A stretch of 64,000 nt of DNA from Mycolicibacterium bacteremicum (GTDB lineage: Bacteria > Actinomycetota > Actinomycetes > Mycobacteriales > Mycobacteriaceae). The stretch spans positions 1-64,000 of the forward strand of contig NZ_MVHJ01000020.1 in the NCBI RefSeq assembly GCF_002086115.1, given 5' to 3'. The notes beneath the pieces were generated by a model. That model was not told where the DNA came from. It did no database searches and saw only the letters and a program-made list of their open reading frames with translations. Shown in pieces: positions 62,310 to 64,000 of the stretch (positions within the stretch are counted from its first letter, which is position 1; each line of letters opens with the position of its first letter). Both the position numbers and the translations under genes were made by a program.

Positions 62310-64000
62310 ATGACCGAATTGGCCGATCTCGCACAGCGGTACGCGGTGGCAACCGAGTTCGTCGACTGGCGTGGCCAGAGCATCCCGGTGCCCGAGCACA
62401 CCTTGATCGCCGTGCTCGCCGCGCTCGGGGTGGCGGCGGGCACCGCGGAGGAACGCGAACAGGCCGCGCATGCGCACGACCGCGAGTACTGGGGTCGCGT
62501 GCTGCCGCCGACGGTGGTGACCCGGTCGGGCAGCACATCGGCATTCCGGGTGCACGTCACCCATGGTGAGCCGGTCGGTCTGTGGATCCGGTTGGCGGAC
62601 GGCTCCGTGCGCACCGGGCTGCGCCAGCTCGAAAACAATCGTCCGCCTTACGATCTGGACGGTCGGCTGATCGTCGAGGCCACCTTCGAGTTGCCCGCCG
62701 ACCTACCGCCGGGCTACCACCGGCTGCACGCCCAGACCGGCGGCCAGGACACCGACACGACGCTGATCGTGGCGCCCGCGAAGCTCGCGCCGCCGCCGCA
62801 GCGACAGTGGGGACTGGCCACCCAGCTCTACAGCGTCACGTCCGAACAATCGTGGGGCACCGGCGATCTGACCGATCTGACCGACCTTGCCGTGTGGTCG
62901 GCCACCCGACACGGCGCCGGCTTCGTGCTGGTCAATCCGCTGCACGCGGCCGCCCCGGTGGCGCCGATGGAACCGTCGCCGTACCTGCCGACCTCGCGGC
63001 GCTTCGTCAACCCGCTGTATCTGCGGGTCGAGGCCATCACCGAGTACGCCCAGTTGCGCAAGCGCGGGCCGCTGCGCAAGGCGCGTACCGAACTCGCCGT
63101 CCGGGCCCGCCGCCGCGACGGGATCGACCGTGACGCCGCCTGGAAGGTGAAGCGGGCCGCCCTGCAGCAGGTGTACCGGGTGCCGCGGTCGGCGGGCCGC
63201 GAGCTCGCGTACACGGCCTTCTGTGACCGCGAGGGGCGCAGTCTCGACGACTTCGCGACGTGGTGCGCACTGGCCGAGGTACACGGTCCGGACTGGCGTT
63301 CCTGGCCGGCCGCGCTGACCCATCCGGACAACCCGGAGGTCGCGGCGTTCGCCGCGGCCAACCGCGTCGCCGTCGACTTCCACCGCTGGCTGCAGTGGCT
63401 GCTCGACGACCAACTGACCGCCGCCCAGGCCACCGCCCTCCAGGCCGGTATGGACCTGGGCATCATGCACGACCTGGCCGTGGGCGTGGACCCCGGCGGC
63501 GCGGACGCCTGGGCGCTGCAGGATGTGCTGGCCCGCGGCGTCAGCGCCGGCGCACCGCCGGACGAGTACAACCAGCTCGGCCAGAACTGGTCGCAACCGC
63601 CCTGGCGGCCCGACCAGTTGGAGCGGACCGGGTATGCGCCGTTCCGCGCACTGGTCAACGCGGTGCTGCGGCACGCGGGCGGGGTCCGCATCGACCACAT
63701 CATCGGGTTGTTCCGGTTGTGGTGGATTCCGCAGGGCGCGGCCCCGACCGAGGGCACCTACGTGCGCTACGACCACGACGCGTTGATCGGCATCGTGGCG
63801 CTGGAGGCATACCGCACCGGTGCCGTCGTGGTCGGCGAGGATCTAGGCACCGTCGAGCCCTGGGTGCGCGACTACCTGAGCGACCGCGGTGTGTACGGCA
63901 CCTCGATCCTGTGGTTCGAGCGCACCGATGACGGCGCCCCGTTGCCTGCCGAACGGTGGCGCGAGGCGGCGCTGTCGGCGGTCACCACCCACGACCTGCC
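62310..64000 (+). CDS. malQ: 4-alpha-glucanotransferase (amylomaltase), partial
   Basis: The frame is open for 563 codons to the right edge, where the gene is cut. It is a GH77 enzyme that disproportionates maltodextrins. RQWGLATQLYSVTSEQSWGTGDLTDL opens the catalytic barrel; the nucleophile Asp is in GGVRIDHIIGLFRLWWIP (near residue 460) and the acid/base Glu in VVVGEDLG (near 509). The N-terminal 150 residues form the extra beta domain seen in mycobacterial MalQ (Rv1781c). Confidence 0.95.
   Translation, partial: MTELADLAQRYAVATEFVDWRGQSIPVPEHTLIAVLAALGVAAGTAEEREQAAHAHDREYWGRVLPPTVVTRSGSTSAFRVHVTHGEPVGLWIRLADGSVRTGLRQLENNRPPYDLDGRLIVEATFELPADLPPGYHRLHAQTGGQDTDTTLIVAPAKLAPPPQRQWGLATQLYSVTSEQSWGTGDLTDLTDLAVWSATRHGAGFVLVNPLHAAAPVAPMEPSPYLPTSRRFVNPLYLRVEAITEYAQLRKRGPLRKARTELAVRARRRDGIDRDAAWKVKRAALQQVYRVPRSAGRELAYTAFCDREGRSLDDFATWCALAEVHGPDWRSWPAALTHPDNPEVAAFAAANRVAVDFHRWLQWLLDDQLTAAQATALQAGMDLGIMHDLAVGVDPGGADAWALQDVLARGVSAGAPPDEYNQLGQNWSQPPWRPDQLERTGYAPFRALVNAVLRHAGGVRIDHIIGLFRLWWIPQGAAPTEGTYVRYDHDALIGIVALEAYRTGAVVVGEDLGTVEPWVRDYLSDRGVYGTSILWFERTDDGAPLPAERWREAALSAVTTHDL

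Overview
This window comes from a high-GC, non-tuberculous mycobacterium, most likely an environmental Mycolicibacterium-type species. The evidence is the gene content and order: apa, ndh, the urease operon, blaI/blaR, gnd1, guaB1, glcB, gcvP, gcvH, garA, pgsA2, secA2, a BacA-type ABC transporter, an erg3-like gene and malQ. They run in the order of the M. tuberculosis Rv1860-to-Rv1814 backbone, inverted, with malQ (Rv1781c) at the far end. No tRNA, rRNA, CRISPR array, insertion sequence or prophage was seen. All homology statements come from reading the translations, not from database searches.

Layout. 1-8467: start of a secreted Apa-like protein (-), an SDR and an LLM-class oxidoreductase, type II NADH dehydrogenase, then thioesterase-ureABCFGD on the minus strand. 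8468-9640: a compact iron-control locus with two IdeR-like boxes, a probable MrsI-type small RNA ending in a 15-bp terminator hairpin, an FhuF/IucA-C-terminal-like gene and a perfect CRP half-site pair. 9640-21995: blaI-blaR, gnd1, guaB1, two CorC/CNNM membrane proteins preceded by an unlisted 50-residue ORF, a conserved actinobacterial protein, glcB and a membrane-anchored VWA protein. 21992-24728: an endonuclease-family protein, an MFS pump and its divergent HxlR regulator. 24792-27860: gcvP under a tandem glycine riboswitch.

27864-38704 is an accessory catabolic island, placed between gcvP and the Rv1830-like regulator. It holds a TRAP transporter (dctPQM), an Asp/Glu-racemase-superfamily enzyme with the Gly/Cys pattern of arylmalonate decarboxylase, a LysR regulator, an alpha/beta hydrolase with His at the nucleophile position, a quinone-oxidoreductase-like MDR protein, an HpaBC-type two-component monooxygenase, a RidA protein, a DUF1028 protein and an M20 amidohydrolase. 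Start and stop codons overlap almost throughout. The same 19-bp inverted repeat (GCATC-N9-GATGC) precedes two of the three transcription units, and a degenerate copy precedes the third. The part list resembles the Rut pyrimidine pathway rebuilt around a different monooxygenase. The substrate cannot be read from sequence; a carboxylated aromatic or N-heterocycle is the best guess. This is the strongest candidate for an undescribed system.

39202-49485 returns to the conserved backbone: Rv1830-like MerR regulator with a 28-bp operator-like palindrome, Rv1829-like, Rv1828-like, garA, gcvH, two DUF881 proteins around a small basic membrane protein, pgsA2, secA2 and the divergent bacA-type transporter. 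49579-64000 mixes backbone (Rv1817-, Rv1816-, Rv1815-, Rv1814-like, malQ) with accessory genes: a VOC protein, a Ddn-like protein, a LysM miniprotein, a DAO-type oxidase, a carboxylesterase, an SfnB/DszC-like flavoprotein paired with a MetE-like protein, a paired SMR efflux system and an MFS protein.
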